Below are positions 50,087 through 63,074 of a DNA stretch of 64,000 nucleotides, piece by piece; position 1 is the stretch's first letter; the number at the start of each line of letters is the position of its first letter. The stretch covers positions 4,986,304 to 5,050,303 of the forward strand of contig NZ_KB890024.1 of NCBI RefSeq assembly GCF_000372965.1, in the 5' to 3' direction. This stretch comes from Hoeflea sp. 108 (GTDB taxonomy: Bacteria; Pseudomonadota; Alphaproteobacteria; Rhizobiales; Rhizobiaceae). A model generated the notes under the pieces. It saw nothing but the letters and a program-made list of their open reading frames with translations. It ran no database searches and was not told the origin of the DNA. Position numbers and translations under genes: made by a program.

Positions 50087-52356
50087 GCTGCTGCGCTCCC
50101 GACATCGATACGTTGCAAGGCCTGCCCCTGGGTGCCGCCAAGGGCCCATCGCGCGAGGAACTGACACTGTCGAGCCGCACCCTGCCGGATGGGTTGCGCC
50201 AGAGCGATCTCGCCGTGCCCGGTGTCCACTGCGGCGCCTGCATCACCAACATCGAAAAGGCGCTGGGCAGCCTCGACGGCGTCGAGCAGGCCCGCGTCAA
50301 CCTGTCGACCCGCCGCGTGTCGGTGCGCTGGCGCGACGACGCCGGGGCACCGCCTCTGTCCGACGCACTGGCAAGGCTGGGCTACGAGAGCCATCTGTTC
50401 GAACAGAGCGCCGACGACAAGGACGAGACGCTTGCCGAGCTGATCCGCGGGCTCGGCATTGCCGGCTTCGCCGCCGGCAACATCATGCTGCTGTCGGTGT
50501 CGGTATGGTCGGGCGCGACAGACGCCACACGCGACCTGTTCCACTGGCTGTCCGCGCTGATCGCCCTGCCCGCACTGGCCTATGCCGGTCGCATCTTCTT
50601 CCGCTCGGCCTGGGGCGCTCTGAGCAACGGCCGCACCAACATGGACGTGCCAATCTCCATCGGCATTCTGCTCGCCTACAGCCTGAGTCTCTACGACACC
50701 GCCAACAGCGGCCCGCACGCCTATTTCGACGCCTCCGCCTCGCTGCTGTTCTTCCTGTTGATCGGCCGCACGCTCGACCACGTCATGCGCGAGCGTGCCC
50801 GCGTCGCCGTCAAGGGCCTTGCCCGGCTTGCCGCACGCGGCGCGACGGTGCTGCAGGCAGACGGCACAAGCGCCTACCTGCCAGTCCAGGAGATCGAGCC
50901 CGGCATGCAGATTCTGCTCGCCGCAGGCGAACGCGTGCCTGTCGACGCCACGGTCATCAAGGGACGTTCCGAGCTCGACTGCGCCATCGTCTCAGGCGAA
51001 AGCGATCCGGTTGCCGTGGAGTCAGGCACCGCACTGCGCGCCGGTACCCTCAACCTGACCGGCCCGCTGACCATCGAAGCAACAGCCAAGGCGCAGGATT
51101 CTTTCCTCGCCGAGATGACACGGCTGATGGAAGCCGCCGAAAGCGGCCGTGGCGGCTATCGCCGCATCGCCGACCGGGCCGCAGCGCTTTATGCGCCGGT
51201 CCTGCATCTCACCGCCTTCCTGACCTTCGTCGCCTGGATGGTCGCCGACGGCAACTGGCACCAGGCGATCACCATTGCCATTGCCGTGCTGATCATCACG
51301 TGTCCCTGCGCGCTTGGGCTTGCCGTGCCGATCGTGCAGGTGGCAGCGGCCCGCCGCCTTTTCGAGAACGGCATCATGGTCAAGGATGGTTCGGCCATGG
51401 AGCGCCTGGCCGAAATCGATACGGTCGTGTTCGACAAGACCGGCACGCTGACCCTCGGCATGCCCCGGCTGGTAAATGCCGACGAGATATCGGTGGAAAA
51501 GCTGTCCCTGGCCGCCGCGATCGCGCTGCATTCGCGTCACCCGATCTCGCGAGCGCTTGCCGAAACGCAGGTCAACAAGCCGGCAAAGGATTGGCAGTTC
51601 GACAGCATCGACGAAGTTCCCGGCTTCGGCCTCGAGGCACGTCTGGGTGGCGATACTTACCGCCTCGGACGCGCTGCCTGGGCACTGGGCGAGCCGGTGT
51701 CCTCCCTTGGAACGGTCCTGTCCAGGAACGGCAATGAGCTTGCCGCCTTTGCTTTCGAGGACCGGCTGCGCGCCGGCGCCTCTGAAGCCGTTGGGCAGTT
51801 GCGCGGCGCGGGCCTGTCGGTCGAGATCGTTTCCGGCGACCGGCCGGAGGTCGTCAACGCCGTCGCAAGGTCATTGGGCATAACAAGCGCCTCCGCTGGT
51901 GTGCTGCCAAGCGGCAAGGTCGAACGTCTCGAGGCGCTCAAGGCGGAAGGCCGCAAGGTGCTGATGGTCGGCGACGGGCTCAATGACGCGCCCGCACTGG
52001 CCACGGCCCATGTGTCGATTGCCCCCGCCAGTGCTGCGGACATCGGCCGCAGCGCCTCCGATTTCGTCTTCCTGCGCGAAAGCCTGGTTGCCATCCCACT
52101 CGCTCTGGCCACCTCGCGCGAGGCGAACAAGCTGATCCGCCAGAACCTGGTGCTGGCGATCATCTACAACGCCATTGCCGTGCCGATCGCGCTGTTCGGC
52201 TACGTCACCCCGCTTGTCGCGGCGCTCGCAATGTCTGTGTCTTCGGTTATTGTGATCGCCAACGGATTGCGCCTCGGCACCGGCAAGGCGCCGGAGCCAA
52301 AGGTGGCGGCAATCCCGGCCGAGGCGTATCCGACCAAGGAGGCGATGGCATCATGA
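50083..52356 (+). CDS. ccoI: Copper-exporting P1B-type ATPase CcoI/FixI
   Basis: A 757-residue heavy-metal ATPase that supplies copper for cbb3 maturation. Features: Cys-rich N-terminus SCCAPD, a metal-binding GVHCGAC (Cys50, Cys53), the membrane CPC motif (Cys407-Cys409), phosphorylation Asp451 in DKTGTLT, HP motif SRHPIS and GDGLNDAPAL hinge. About eight membrane helices. The start overlaps ccoH and the stop overlaps ccoS (ATGA at both joints). Confidence 0.97.
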   Translation: MSCCAPDIDTLQGLPLGAAKGPSREELTLSSRTLPDGLRQSDLAVPGVHCGACITNIEKALGSLDGVEQARVNLSTRRVSVRWRDDAGAPPLSDALARLGYESHLFEQSADDKDETLAELIRGLGIAGFAAGNIMLLSVSVWSGATDATRDLFHWLSALIALPALAYAGRIFFRSAWGALSNGRTNMDVPISIGILLAYSLSLYDTANSGPHAYFDASASLLFFLLIGRTLDHVMRERARVAVKGLARLAARGATVLQADGTSAYLPVQEIEPGMQILLAAGERVPVDATVIKGRSELDCAIVSGESDPVAVESGTALRAGTLNLTGPLTIEATAKAQDSFLAEMTRLMEAAESGRGGYRRIADRAAALYAPVLHLTAFLTFVAWMVADGNWHQAITIAIAVLIITCPCALGLAVPIVQVAAARRLFENGIMVKDGSAMERLAEIDTVVFDKTGTLTLGMPRLVNADEISVEKLSLAAAIALHSRHPISRALAETQVNKPAKDWQFDSIDEVPGFGLEARLGGDTYRLGRAAWALGEPVSSLGTVLSRNGNELAAFAFEDRLRAGASEAVGQLRGAGLSVEIVSGDRPEVVNAVARSLGITSASAGVLPSGKVERLEALKAEGRKVLMVGDGLNDAPALATAHVSIAPASAADIGRSASDFVFLRESLVAIPLALATSREANKLIRQNLVLAIIYNAIAVPIALFGYVTPLVAALAMSVSSVIVIANGLRLGTGKAPEPKVAAIPAEAYPTKEAMAS

Positions 52357-52493
52357 GCGGTCTGCTGGTTCTTCTGCCTGTCGCATTGTTTCTCGGCGGG
52401 CTCGGGCTCGCGGCCTTCCTCTGGTCGCTGCGCAGCGGCCAGTACGAGGACATGGACGGTGCGGCAGAACGCATCCTGATCGACGACGATTGA
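52353..52493 (+). CDS. ccoS: cbb3 oxidase assembly protein CcoS
   Basis: A 46-residue membrane protein: one hydrophobic helix (about 3-25) followed by the diagnostic FLWSLRSGQYEDMDGAAERIL (core WSLRSGQYEDMDG) and an acidic end DDD. It is needed for heme b and CuB insertion. It overlaps the ccoI stop by four bases and is the last gene of the operon, followed by a terminator. Confidence 0.94.
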   Translation: MSGLLVLLPVALFLGGLGLAAFLWSLRSGQYEDMDGAAERILIDDD

Positions 52494-52525
52494 TCCTTCT
52501 CGAAGGTGCGGCCTTTGACCGAAAT

Positions 52526-52556
52526 CCCGGGGATCGCTGGCGATCTCCGGGCTTTT
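52526..52556 (+). terminator. Rho-independent terminator after ccoS
   Basis: CCCGGGGATCGC and GCGATCTCCGGG form a 12-bp stem with one G-T pair around TG, followed by CTTTTG. The T-tract is short but the stem is strong. Confidence 0.8.
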
Positions 52557-52628
52557 GCATTGGGGCAAGACATTTCGCAAAGGACAAAAAGGCTGCGGCC
52601 GGGCGAAGGCCTGTGCTAACAGGACGAC

Positions 52629-53678
52629 ATGGCGCAAAAGAAAGCTCACGAAGTCGACTCCTGGCTGGCACGGCCCTCCTCCGAGGCCGTGATCGTGCTG
52701 ATCTACGGTCCAGACCGTGGCCTCGTTTCCGAGCGCGCAGCAGCCTTTGCAGCCAAGACCGGCCTGCCGCTCGATGACCCCTTCTCCGTGGTCAAGCTCG
52801 ACGCCGCCGATGTCGAACGCGACAGCGGCCGTCTGGTCGACGAAGCCCGCACCGTGCCGATGTTTGCGCCGCGCCGACTGATCTGGGTGCGCAATGCCGC
52901 GGCCCAGAAGAGCCTCGCCGACGACGTGAAAGCGCTGGCCGGCGATCCGCCGCGTGACGCGATCGTCCTGATCGAGGCACAAGACCTCAAGAAGGGCGCT
53001 CCTTTGCGTACCATCGTCGAGGGCGCTTTTGCCGGCATGGCCCTGCCCTGCTACGGCGACGAAGCACGCGATCTCGAAACCATCATCGACGACGAACTCC
53101 GTATAGCGAACCTGACCATGGCGATGGACGCGCGCAACGCGCTGCGCCGCAGCCTCGGCGGCGACCGGCTCGCCACACGCGGCGAGATCCAGAAGTTGAC
53201 GCTTTACGCCATGGGCAAGGGCGAAATCTCGCTCGAAGACGTAAAGGACATGATCGGCGACGTCTCGGCCCTGTCACTCGACGACGCCGTCGACGCGGCG
53301 CTGGGCGGCAACATTGCCGAGTTCGACCTTGCCTTCACCAAGCAGTGCCAGAACGGTAGCCAGGCGGCACAGCTGCTCGCCGCCGCCATGCGCCACCTTC
53401 TCAGCATCCAGCTGATGCGCGGCGATCTCGAGAGCGGCAACCGTAATGCCGCCGCGGTCATTGCGGCAGCGCGGCCGCCTGTCTTCTTCGCCCGCAAGCG
53501 TGCGGTCGAGCGCGCCCTGACCAGCTGGAATTCAGCTTCGCTCACCCGCGCCCTGACCCGTCTGCAGGCCACGACGCTGCAGACGCGACGGCGTCCCGAA
53601 CTCGCTGTGGCCCTGGCGCGCCAAGCTCTTCTCGGGATCGCGGTAGAGGGTGCACGGCTCGCCGCCGGCAGGCGCTAG
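52629..53678 (+). CDS. holA: DNA polymerase III delta subunit
   Basis: A 349-residue clamp-loader subunit that opens the beta sliding clamp. The N-terminal region IYGPDRGLVSERAA, LDAADVERD and the middle LIEAQDLKKGAPLR, together with the helical C-terminal SALSLDDAVDAALGGN and RMRHLL-like segment, fit HolA. Length is as usual. In Rhizobiales holA lies next to parB near the origin, as here, and it is convergent with parB across a bidirectional terminator. Confidence 0.93.
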   Translation: MAQKKAHEVDSWLARPSSEAVIVLIYGPDRGLVSERAAAFAAKTGLPLDDPFSVVKLDAADVERDSGRLVDEARTVPMFAPRRLIWVRNAAAQKSLADDVKALAGDPPRDAIVLIEAQDLKKGAPLRTIVEGAFAGMALPCYGDEARDLETIIDDELRIANLTMAMDARNALRRSLGGDRLATRGEIQKLTLYAMGKGEISLEDVKDMIGDVSALSLDDAVDAALGGNIAEFDLAFTKQCQNGSQAAQLLAAAMRHLLSIQLMRGDLESGNRNAAAVIAAARPPVFFARKRAVERALTSWNSASLTRALTRLQATTLQTRRRPELAVALARQALLGIAVEGARLAAGRR

Positions 53679-53730
53679 GCCCAATGTTCTTGCGCAGCAA
53701 AGCTCGTGCAGCTGAGCTTGAGCACGACAA

Positions 53731-53758
53731 AAAACGCCGGCTAACAAGCCGGCGTTTT
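53731..53758. terminator. Bidirectional terminator between holA and parB
   Basis: AAAACGCCGGCT and AGCCGGCGTTTT form a perfect 12-bp stem around AACA. The A and T ends allow use by both convergent genes. Confidence 0.92.
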
Positions 53759-53782
53759 CGTAGCAAGAATCAATAGATTCAA

Positions 53783-54667
<885 letters not shown>

Positions 54668-54706
54668 ATTCTTCTTCTTTTCCGGATTGTTTCGGTATCG
54701 AATCGG

Positions 54707-55504
<798 letters not shown>

Positions 55505-55542
55505 GGCTCGACTGCTGTCTTTCGTCTCAAAACAAGCGTCGC

Positions 55543-56178
55543 TCAAGCGCGACGCAGGTTCCGAATCTCGAGGATGACTCCCTGCGCGTCGGTCAGGCTG
55601 GGATGTTCTACCAGATCGAATCGCCACTGATGAGCGCTATCTTCGATCTCCTGGCGGTAATCCCGGCCTTTATGAAACAGCGCCACCGTTCCGGCCTCCA
55701 GCCATGGTGCCGACAGCTCCAGGAGCAGCGGTAGTGGTGCCAAAGCGCGTGCACTCAATATATCGGGTGCGGTGATGATGTCATGCACATCCTCGATGCG
55801 CTTGGAGTGAACCTTGGCCGGCAACCCGAGTTCGCCGACAACCGCCTGCAGGAAACCGGTTTTCTTGCGATTGCTTTCGACCAGATCGATGGACGCGCCC
55901 GACCGGTCTGCGATCATCGTCCCAATGATCAAGCCGGGAAAGCCACCACCTGAACCGATGTCGAGCCACTTCTTGGCGTCACCGCCAAGTTTCACGACCT
56001 GTGCGCTGTCGAGGATGTGACGTTCCCACACCTCGTTGAGCGTCGACGGCGCTACGAGATTTATCCTCTGCGCCCACTTGCGAAACACGCGTTCGAAGGC
56101 CTGAAGGCGTTCGAATGTTTCACGTGAAACTGGCCCTGCGATATCTTGCAACCGGGAATAGCTACTGTCTGCAGTCAC
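55543..56178 (-). CDS. rsmG: 16S rRNA (guanine-527-N7)-methyltransferase
   Basis: A 211-residue SAM-dependent methyltransferase (GidB) that modifies G527 of 16S rRNA. The SAM site [13 protein letters not shown] and the N-terminal [26 protein letters not shown] region (core [11 protein letters not shown]) are present. The start is GTG at 56178, overlapping the mnmG stop (GTGA). A parS-like sequence lies inside the gene and encodes VSRET. The rsmG/mnmG pairing is the conserved origin-proximal arrangement. Confidence 0.96.
   Translation of the reverse strand: MTADSSYSRLQDIAGPVSRETFERLQAFERVFRKWAQRINLVAPSTLNEVWERHILDSAQVVKLGGDAKKWLDIGSGGGFPGLIIGTMIADRSGASIDLVESNRKKTGFLQAVVGELGLPAKVHSKRIEDVHDIITAPDILSARALAPLPLLLELSAPWLEAGTVALFHKGRDYRQEIEDSAHQWRFDLVEHPSLTDAQGVILEIRNLRRA
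56116..56131. other. parS-like site inside rsmG
   Basis: TGTTTCACGTGAAACT matches 15 of 16 bases of the ParB consensus TGTTTCACGTGAAACA, with a perfect 14-bp GTTTCACGTGAAAC core. It lies within the rsmG coding sequence. Confidence 0.9.
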
Positions 56179-58049
56179 GCGGCACCTTTCCGGGATAGCA
56201 CCTCGGCATTGCGTACATGGGCCAGGATGATGGCCAACGCGGCCGGCGTCATGCCGTCTATCCTTTGCGCCTCCGCCAGGGACCGCGGCCGACGAAGCTT
56301 CATCTTCTGCCGCAGCTCGTTGGAAAGGCCGGGAACCGACTCAAAATCAAGCGCTTCGGGGATGGTTCTCTCCTCTTCCTTGAGGATCAATGCCGCATCG
56401 GCCTTCTGCCGGTCCAGATAGACAGCATATTTGGCTTCAATTTCAATCGCTTCAGCTGTCTTGCCGTCAATCGACGCAAGCTCTGGCAAGACCTTAACAA
56501 GTTGCTTGAGGTCAATGTCGGGATAAGCCAGCAACTCATAGAGTGAGCGTTTGACGCCGTCGAGATTAACTTCGATGCCATGGCGGCGCGCCTCGTTGGG
56601 CGACAAGCTGTGTGACTTCGTCAGCGCACGAACCGTGTCGACGCGTGCAGCCATCTCAGCAAAACGCTTCTCGCGTCCACTTGAAGCAATCCCCAGCTCG
56701 ACGGCAAGCGGCGTCAATCGCCGGTCGGCATTGTCGGCACGCAAGGAAAGCCGAAATTCGGCGCGCGACGTGAACATGCGATAGGGTTCGCTGATCCCGC
56801 GGCTCGTCAGGTCATCGACCATCACGCCGATGTAAGCCTGCGTGCGGCTCAGGATCACCGCCTCACCGCCACCTGCCTTGCGCGCGGCATTGAGACCGGC
56901 CAGCAGCCCTTGGGCGCCGGCTTCCTCATATCCGGTCGTACCGTTGATCTGGCCTGCGAGGTAAAGGCCGGCCACGCGCCTGGTTTCCAGCGTGGGTTCC
57001 AGTTCGCGCGGGTCGATATGATCATATTCAATTGCATAGCCGGGCTGGAGCATGACTGCCTTCTCCAACCCGGGAATCGACTTCAGGATTTCGAGCTGCA
57101 CGTCTTCCGGCAGCGACGTCGAGATACCGTTGGGATAGACAGTATCGTCGTCGAGACCTTCCGGCTCAAGGAAGATCTGATGACCTTCACGATCGCCAAA
57201 TTTGACGATCTTGTCTTCGATCGACGGGCAATAGCGGGGCCCAACGCCTTCAATCGATCCCGAATACATCGCCGATCGGCCGAGATTCTCCCTGATAATG
57301 CGATGCGTGGTTTCGGTCGTTCGCGTGATGCCGCACTCGATCTGCGGATTGGTGATCCTGTCCGTCATCAGCGAAAACGGCACGGAGTCCTCATCGGCGG
57401 CCTGCTTGTCCAGCGAAGCCCAGTCGATCGTCTTGCCGTCGAGCCGCGGCGGCGTCCCGGTCTTGAGTCGGCCAAGACGCAGCCCTGCCCGTTTGAGCGT
57501 CTCCGAAAGCCCTATCGAGGCTTGTTCGTTCATGCGACCGGCAGTGATCTTGCGTTCGCCGATGTGAATAAGGCCGCGCAGGAAGGTTCCGGTGGTCAGG
57601 ACCACGGCAGCGCAATCCAATCTGCGCCCGTCGGCAAGGACGACGGCGGTCACGCGCCCATCGTCGATAATGAAATCAAAGACTTCACCTTCGACTACAT
57701 CGAGATTCGATTGCGCTGCGATCGCCTCCTGCATCGCAAGACGATAGAGCTTGCGGTCTGCCTGCGTGCGCGGACCGCGCACGGCCGGCCCCTTGCGGCG
57801 ATTGAGCAGCCGAAATTGAATGCCGGCGGCATCGGCCACTCGGCCCATCAGCCCGTCCAAGGCATCGATCTCGCGGACCAGGTGGCCCTTGCCGAGGCCG
57901 CCAATGGCCGGATTGCATGACATGGTGCCAATTGTGTCGCGCCGAAGCGTAACCAGCGCTGTTCTGGCGCCTGCCCGGGCGGATGCAGACGCGGCCTCAC
58001 AGCCAGCATGCCCCCCGCCCACCACGACAACGTCGTAGCTATCAGCCAT
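56175..58049 (-). CDS. mnmG: tRNA uridine-5-carboxymethylaminomethyl modification enzyme MnmG
   Basis: A 624-residue FAD protein (GidA) that, with MnmE, modifies wobble uridine 34 of certain tRNAs. The FAD motif [13 protein letters not shown] is at the N-terminus, followed by [22 protein letters not shown] (core [12 protein letters not shown]) and [11 protein letters not shown]. The length is standard. It overlaps rsmG by four bases. mnmE lies upstream on the same strand, separated by a 170-bp region packed with parS-like sites. Confidence 0.97.
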   Translation of the reverse strand: MADSYDVVVVGGGHAGCEAASASARAGARTALVTLRRDTIGTMSCNPAIGGLGKGHLVREIDALDGLMGRVADAAGIQFRLLNRRKGPAVRGPRTQADRKLYRLAMQEAIAAQSNLDVVEGEVFDFIIDDGRVTAVVLADGRRLDCAAVVLTTGTFLRGLIHIGERKITAGRMNEQASIGLSETLKRAGLRLGRLKTGTPPRLDGKTIDWASLDKQAADEDSVPFSLMTDRITNPQIECGITRTTETTHRIIRENLGRSAMYSGSIEGVGPRYCPSIEDKIVKFGDREGHQIFLEPEGLDDDTVYPNGISTSLPEDVQLEILKSIPGLEKAVMLQPGYAIEYDHIDPRELEPTLETRRVAGLYLAGQINGTTGYEEAGAQGLLAGLNAARKAGGGEAVILSRTQAYIGVMVDDLTSRGISEPYRMFTSRAEFRLSLRADNADRRLTPLAVELGIASSGREKRFAEMAARVDTVRALTKSHSLSPNEARRHGIEVNLDGVKRSLYELLAYPDIDLKQLVKVLPELASIDGKTAEAIEIEAKYAVYLDRQKADAALILKEEERTIPEALDFESVPGLSNELRQKMKLRRPRSLAEAQRIDGMTPAALAIILAHVRNAEVLSRKGAA

Positions 58050-58124
58050 GACTCTCTCCAGGAAGTGTGTGAGCGGACAGATGTCCCCTTCGTTCCCCTA
58101 TGTCAAGGGAATCGGACCGGTGAT

Positions 58125-58140
58125 GGTTTCACGTGAAACA
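58125..58140. other. parS-like site 1 between mnmG and mnmE
   Basis: GGTTTCACGTGAAACA matches 15 of 16 bases of the ParB consensus and has a perfect 14-bp palindromic core. Confidence 0.9.
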
Positions 58141-58171
58141 TTTCACCTTGAGTCAATGGTGATTTGCTGGA

Positions 58172-58187
58172 TGTTTCACGTGAATCA
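58172..58187. other. parS-like site 2 between mnmG and mnmE
   Basis: TGTTTCACGTGAATCA keeps the left half and CACGTG centre, with one mismatch (T for A) in the right half. Confidence 0.8.
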
Positions 58188-58209
58188 CGACTTTCTGCAG
58201 GTGGTGGAA

Positions 58210-58225
58210 TGTTTCACGTGAATCA
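58210..58225. other. parS-like site 3 at the mnmE stop codon
   Basis: TGTTTCACGTGAATCA, identical to site 2; its last three bases are the complement of the mnmE stop codon. Confidence 0.8.
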
Positions 58226-59551
58226 TTTTCCGATGCAAAACTGGGAGAAGATCACATCCAGGAGATCTTCCACATCGACAGCGCCGGACAGCTTGCCAAT
58301 TCGATCTGTCGCCAATCTCAGCTCTTCGGCCTTGAGTTCAAGCATATCGGCAGGATGAGCAAGCGCTGCGCGCATATGGAAAATTGCTTCCCGCAACAGC
58401 TCGACGTGCCGCAGGCGTGACGGCAGCACATCGCCCTTTTGGCCAACCGCCTCCCTCGCCCGTTGGCCGATCAAATTAAGCAGGATGTCGATGTTCTCGC
58501 CCGTCACGGTCGAAATCTCGAGCGCGTAGGGTTCGCTCCGGGTGCCTGCATTGGCCTGCTTCCGATCCAGCTTGGTACCAATGAGCATCGTAGGCACGCC
58601 CTCGGGGGCTTCGATGGAAGCCTCGCCTGAATTCATATCCTCCAGATAGACCACCAGATCGGCAGTCGAAGCACGTTCCCTGGCGCGCGCGATGCCTATC
58701 GCCTCAACCCTGCCGGCCGGCTCGCGCAATCCTGCCGTATCGGTGATGCGCACCTTGATGCCGTCGAGATCCAATACGGCCTCTACAAGGTCGCGCGTGG
58801 TACCCGGCTCGTCCGTGACGATCGCTGCTTCACGCCGCAGCAGCGCATTGAGCAAGCTCGACTTGCCCGCATTCGGTGCGCCGAGAATGACGACGTCGAA
58901 ACCATCGCGGATCATCTCGGCGCGGCCATAGCCTTCCGCATGCCGTTCGACTTCGTCACTCAGCACGTCCACGTCTTGCCAAACCTGGTTCGAAATCGAC
59001 CCGGGAACGTCGGATTCATCGGCGAAGTCCATCTCGGCCTCGATCATGGCGCGCGCATGGATCAGACGCCGACGCCAGCCGCTGTAGAGCTCGCTTTGAG
59101 CGCCGCTCGAATTCATGACAGCAAACTGGCGCTGTGCTTCCGTCTCGGCATTGACCAGATCGGCCAGCGCCTCAGCCTCCAGAAGGTCGATCTTGCCATT
59201 CAGGAAGGCGCGACGCGTGAATTCGCCCGCTTGAGCCAGTCGGAATCCGCGCATTTTTCCGATTTCGGCCAGCAATGCGGAAACAACTGCTCGCCCGCCG
59301 TGAACCTGGAACTCGCCGCAATCCTCGCCGGTGAAGCTGTTGGGTCCAGGGAAGAACAGCGTGAGGCCATGGTCGATCAGGTCCCCCGATCCGCCATGCA
59401 ATGGGCCATAATGCGCTTGCCGTGGTCGCGGCAATTTTCCGGATATCGTTTCGATAGCGAATCGAACGTCGGGGCCGGAGATCCTGACAATCGCCACACC
59501 TGAGGGCAGGTGGCCGCTGGAAAGCGCGGCGATCGAATCCTTGAATAGCAT
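58223..59551 (-). CDS. mnmE: tRNA modification GTPase MnmE
   Basis: A 442-residue GTPase (TrmE) that, with MnmG, makes the 5-substituted wobble uridine. It has an N-terminal tetrahydrofolate-binding domain (HGGRAVVSALLAEI region), a G domain with P-loop GAPNAGKSS near residue 224 and DTAGLRE, and the C-terminal CIGK motif that ends the protein. The start at 59551 is the family N-terminus (MLFKDSIAALSSG) with GGAAAGG upstream. It is divergent from the DUF255 gene. Confidence 0.97.
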   Translation of the reverse strand: MLFKDSIAALSSGHLPSGVAIVRISGPDVRFAIETISGKLPRPRQAHYGPLHGGSGDLIDHGLTLFFPGPNSFTGEDCGEFQVHGGRAVVSALLAEIGKMRGFRLAQAGEFTRRAFLNGKIDLLEAEALADLVNAETEAQRQFAVMNSSGAQSELYSGWRRRLIHARAMIEAEMDFADESDVPGSISNQVWQDVDVLSDEVERHAEGYGRAEMIRDGFDVVILGAPNAGKSSLLNALLRREAAIVTDEPGTTRDLVEAVLDLDGIKVRITDTAGLREPAGRVEAIGIARARERASTADLVVYLEDMNSGEASIEAPEGVPTMLIGTKLDRKQANAGTRSEPYALEISTVTGENIDILLNLIGQRAREAVGQKGDVLPSRLRHVELLREAIFHMRAALAHPADMLELKAEELRLATDRIGKLSGAVDVEDLLDVIFSQFCIGK

Positions 59552-59618
59552 TTGCCGGCCTTTCCGAACCGCCCTAGTTTGAAGATCTCTTAACACTGTT
59601 TCGGGGCAATTCGGAGCC

Positions 59619-61634
59619 ATGCTTCAGCCAAAGAACCTGCTACAGGAAGAAGGCAGCCCCTATCTGCGCCAGCATGGCGATAACCCGGTGCATTGGCGCC
59701 CCTGGTCTTCGGCCGCACTTGCCGAAGCTGTCCGTCTTGACCGCCCGATTCTGCTCTCGGTCGGTTATGCCGCCTGCCACTGGTGCCATGTCATGGCCCA
59801 TGAAAGCTTCGAGAACGACGAGGTTGCGGAGGTGATGAACCGTCTCTTCGTCAACATCAAGGTCGACCGGGAGGAACGGCCCGATATCGACCAAATCTAT
59901 ATGGCGGCACTGGCCAGCATGGGCGAACAGGGCGGCTGGCCGCTCACCATGTTCCTCACCCCCGATGCCAAGCCGTTCTGGGGCGGCACCTATTTTCCAC
60001 GCGAGCCTCGTTATGGCCGTCCCGGCTTCATTCAGGTGCTGAATGCCGTGGACGCCGCCTGGCGCGGCAAGCGTGCAAGCATCCTGCAAAGCGCGACCGA
60101 GCTCTCCCGGCATGTTGGCCAAAGACTGGGCAACACCGCTCCGGCCGGTGAGATTTCACCACAGGCGCTGGAAACCCTCGCTCAGGGCATCAACGGGATG
60201 ATCGACCGCGAACTCGGCGGATTGCGTGGCGCCCCGAAGTTTCCCAATGCGCCGTTCATGCAAACGCTCTGGCTGTCCTGGCTCAAATCAGGCGACCAGG
60301 ACCGCCGCGGCGCGGTAATTAAAAGCCTTGAACACATGTTGTCAGGCGGCATCTACGATCATGTTGGCGGCGGGCTGGCGCGCTATTCCACCGACGCTCA
60401 TTGGCTGGTGCCGCATTTCGAAAAGATGCTCTACGACAACGCCCAGCTCATCCGGCAGCTGAACTGGGCTTATGCAACCACCGGCAAAGATCTGTTTCGG
60501 ATACGAATCGAAGACATCGTCGACTGGCTGCTGCGTGAGATGCGGCTGCCCATGGGCACTTTTGCTTCCAGCCTCGACGCTGACAGTGAAGGTGAGGAAG
60601 GACTGTTCTACACTTGGACACGCACCGGTATCGAAACCGTTCTTGGTGACGATTCACCCAGCTTTTTCAAATACTTCACGATCACCAAGCCGCAATCTTG
60701 GGAGGGCGATCCCATCATCCACCAGACCTCGGGCCAGGCTGAAAAGTCGGTGGAAGACCGTCAAGTCGTCGCCGGTCTGACGTCCAGGCTGCTTGTCGAG
60801 CGCGAGAAGCGGATAAGGCCCGGCCGCGACGACAAGGCACTCACCGACTGGAATGGGCTTCTGATCACAGCACTGGCAGAAACAGGCCGAAGCCTTGGCC
60901 GCCGCGATTGGATCGATGTCGGGGCAAAGGCATTCAGCGCCATAGTAGCGTCTGCAGAGAATGGGCGTCTGCCGCATTCGAGCCTCGGCGACAAACGTCT
61001 CTATCCGGCACTGTCCAGTGATTATGCCGCCATGATCAATGCCGCCGTAGCGCTTTTCGAGGCGACGGGCGACGGAAGCTACGTCAATCACGCCTCCAGC
61101 TTTCTGGACGCGCTCGACAGTTGGCATGCGGATACGGACAAGACCGGTTATTTCCTGACCGCGTCCGACAGCGCCGACGTTCCCCTGCGCATCCGCGGCG
61201 ATGTCGACGAAGCCATCCCCTCGGCCACCAGCCAGATCATCGAGGCCATGGTACGGCTGGCGAGCGCCGCCGGCGACATCGAGATGCAGGAGCGTGCCTG
61301 GTCGGTCGCCGCTCACGCCGCCGGGCGGATTCAGAGCCAGCAGTTCGGCCAGGCCGGCATTGTCAACGCATGCGCACTGGCGCTCGAGCCGTCCAAGCTG
61401 ATTGTCATCGAAGATCCAGCGCGGCCAACGCTTGTTTCGGTACCGAATCGGAACCCTGATCCACGCCGCGTCGACATATTCCTACCGCTCGGCGGCGATG
61501 CTTCGCAGGCCAAACTGCCAGGAAACGAGCTTCCGGATATGAAAAAGGCCGGCGCATATCTCTGCACCGGCCTCATCTGTCTGCCTGTCATCACCGACAC
61601 CAGCAAGCTTGAAGAAGCTCTGCGCCGCCGGTGA
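59619..61634 (+). CDS. Thioredoxin-domain protein of the YyaL/DUF255 family
   Basis: A 671-residue protein with an N-terminal thioredoxin-like DUF255 domain (residues about 1-165) carrying CHWC (Cys53, Cys56) within GYAACHWCHVMAHESF, followed by a long (alpha/alpha)6-barrel-like glycoside-hydrolase/epimerase-type domain with GGIYDHVGGGLARYSTD (core DHVGGGLARY) and FEKMLYDNAQL. Homologues in bacteria and animals (SPATA20) have no settled function. It is cytosolic and appears monocistronic between mnmE and rho. Confidence 0.92.
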   Translation: MLQPKNLLQEEGSPYLRQHGDNPVHWRPWSSAALAEAVRLDRPILLSVGYAACHWCHVMAHESFENDEVAEVMNRLFVNIKVDREERPDIDQIYMAALASMGEQGGWPLTMFLTPDAKPFWGGTYFPREPRYGRPGFIQVLNAVDAAWRGKRASILQSATELSRHVGQRLGNTAPAGEISPQALETLAQGINGMIDRELGGLRGAPKFPNAPFMQTLWLSWLKSGDQDRRGAVIKSLEHMLSGGIYDHVGGGLARYSTDAHWLVPHFEKMLYDNAQLIRQLNWAYATTGKDLFRIRIEDIVDWLLREMRLPMGTFASSLDADSEGEEGLFYTWTRTGIETVLGDDSPSFFKYFTITKPQSWEGDPIIHQTSGQAEKSVEDRQVVAGLTSRLLVEREKRIRPGRDDKALTDWNGLLITALAETGRSLGRRDWIDVGAKAFSAIVASAENGRLPHSSLGDKRLYPALSSDYAAMINAAVALFEATGDGSYVNHASSFLDALDSWHADTDKTGYFLTASDSADVPLRIRGDVDEAIPSATSQIIEAMVRLASAAGDIEMQERAWSVAAHAAGRIQSQQFGQAGIVNACALALEPSKLIVIEDPARPTLVSVPNRNPDPRRVDIFLPLGGDASQAKLPGNELPDMKKAGAYLCTGLICLPVITDTSKLEEALRRR

Positions 61635-61641
61635 GACGGGA

Positions 61642-62907
<1,266 letters not shown>

Positions 62908-63074
62908 GAACGGACTCTGGGTGAGCGTGGGAAAATTTCTATCGGCATTTTGCGATAAACGCCGGGCGCGGCCAGTGTATGGAAATGGGGCGGCGCATGG
63001 CGGGAAGGAAGAACAGCGTTTTAGCCCCCTCGCATCGAAAGAGCAAGGCAAGCTCTAACAATTTTAAAAACAGC

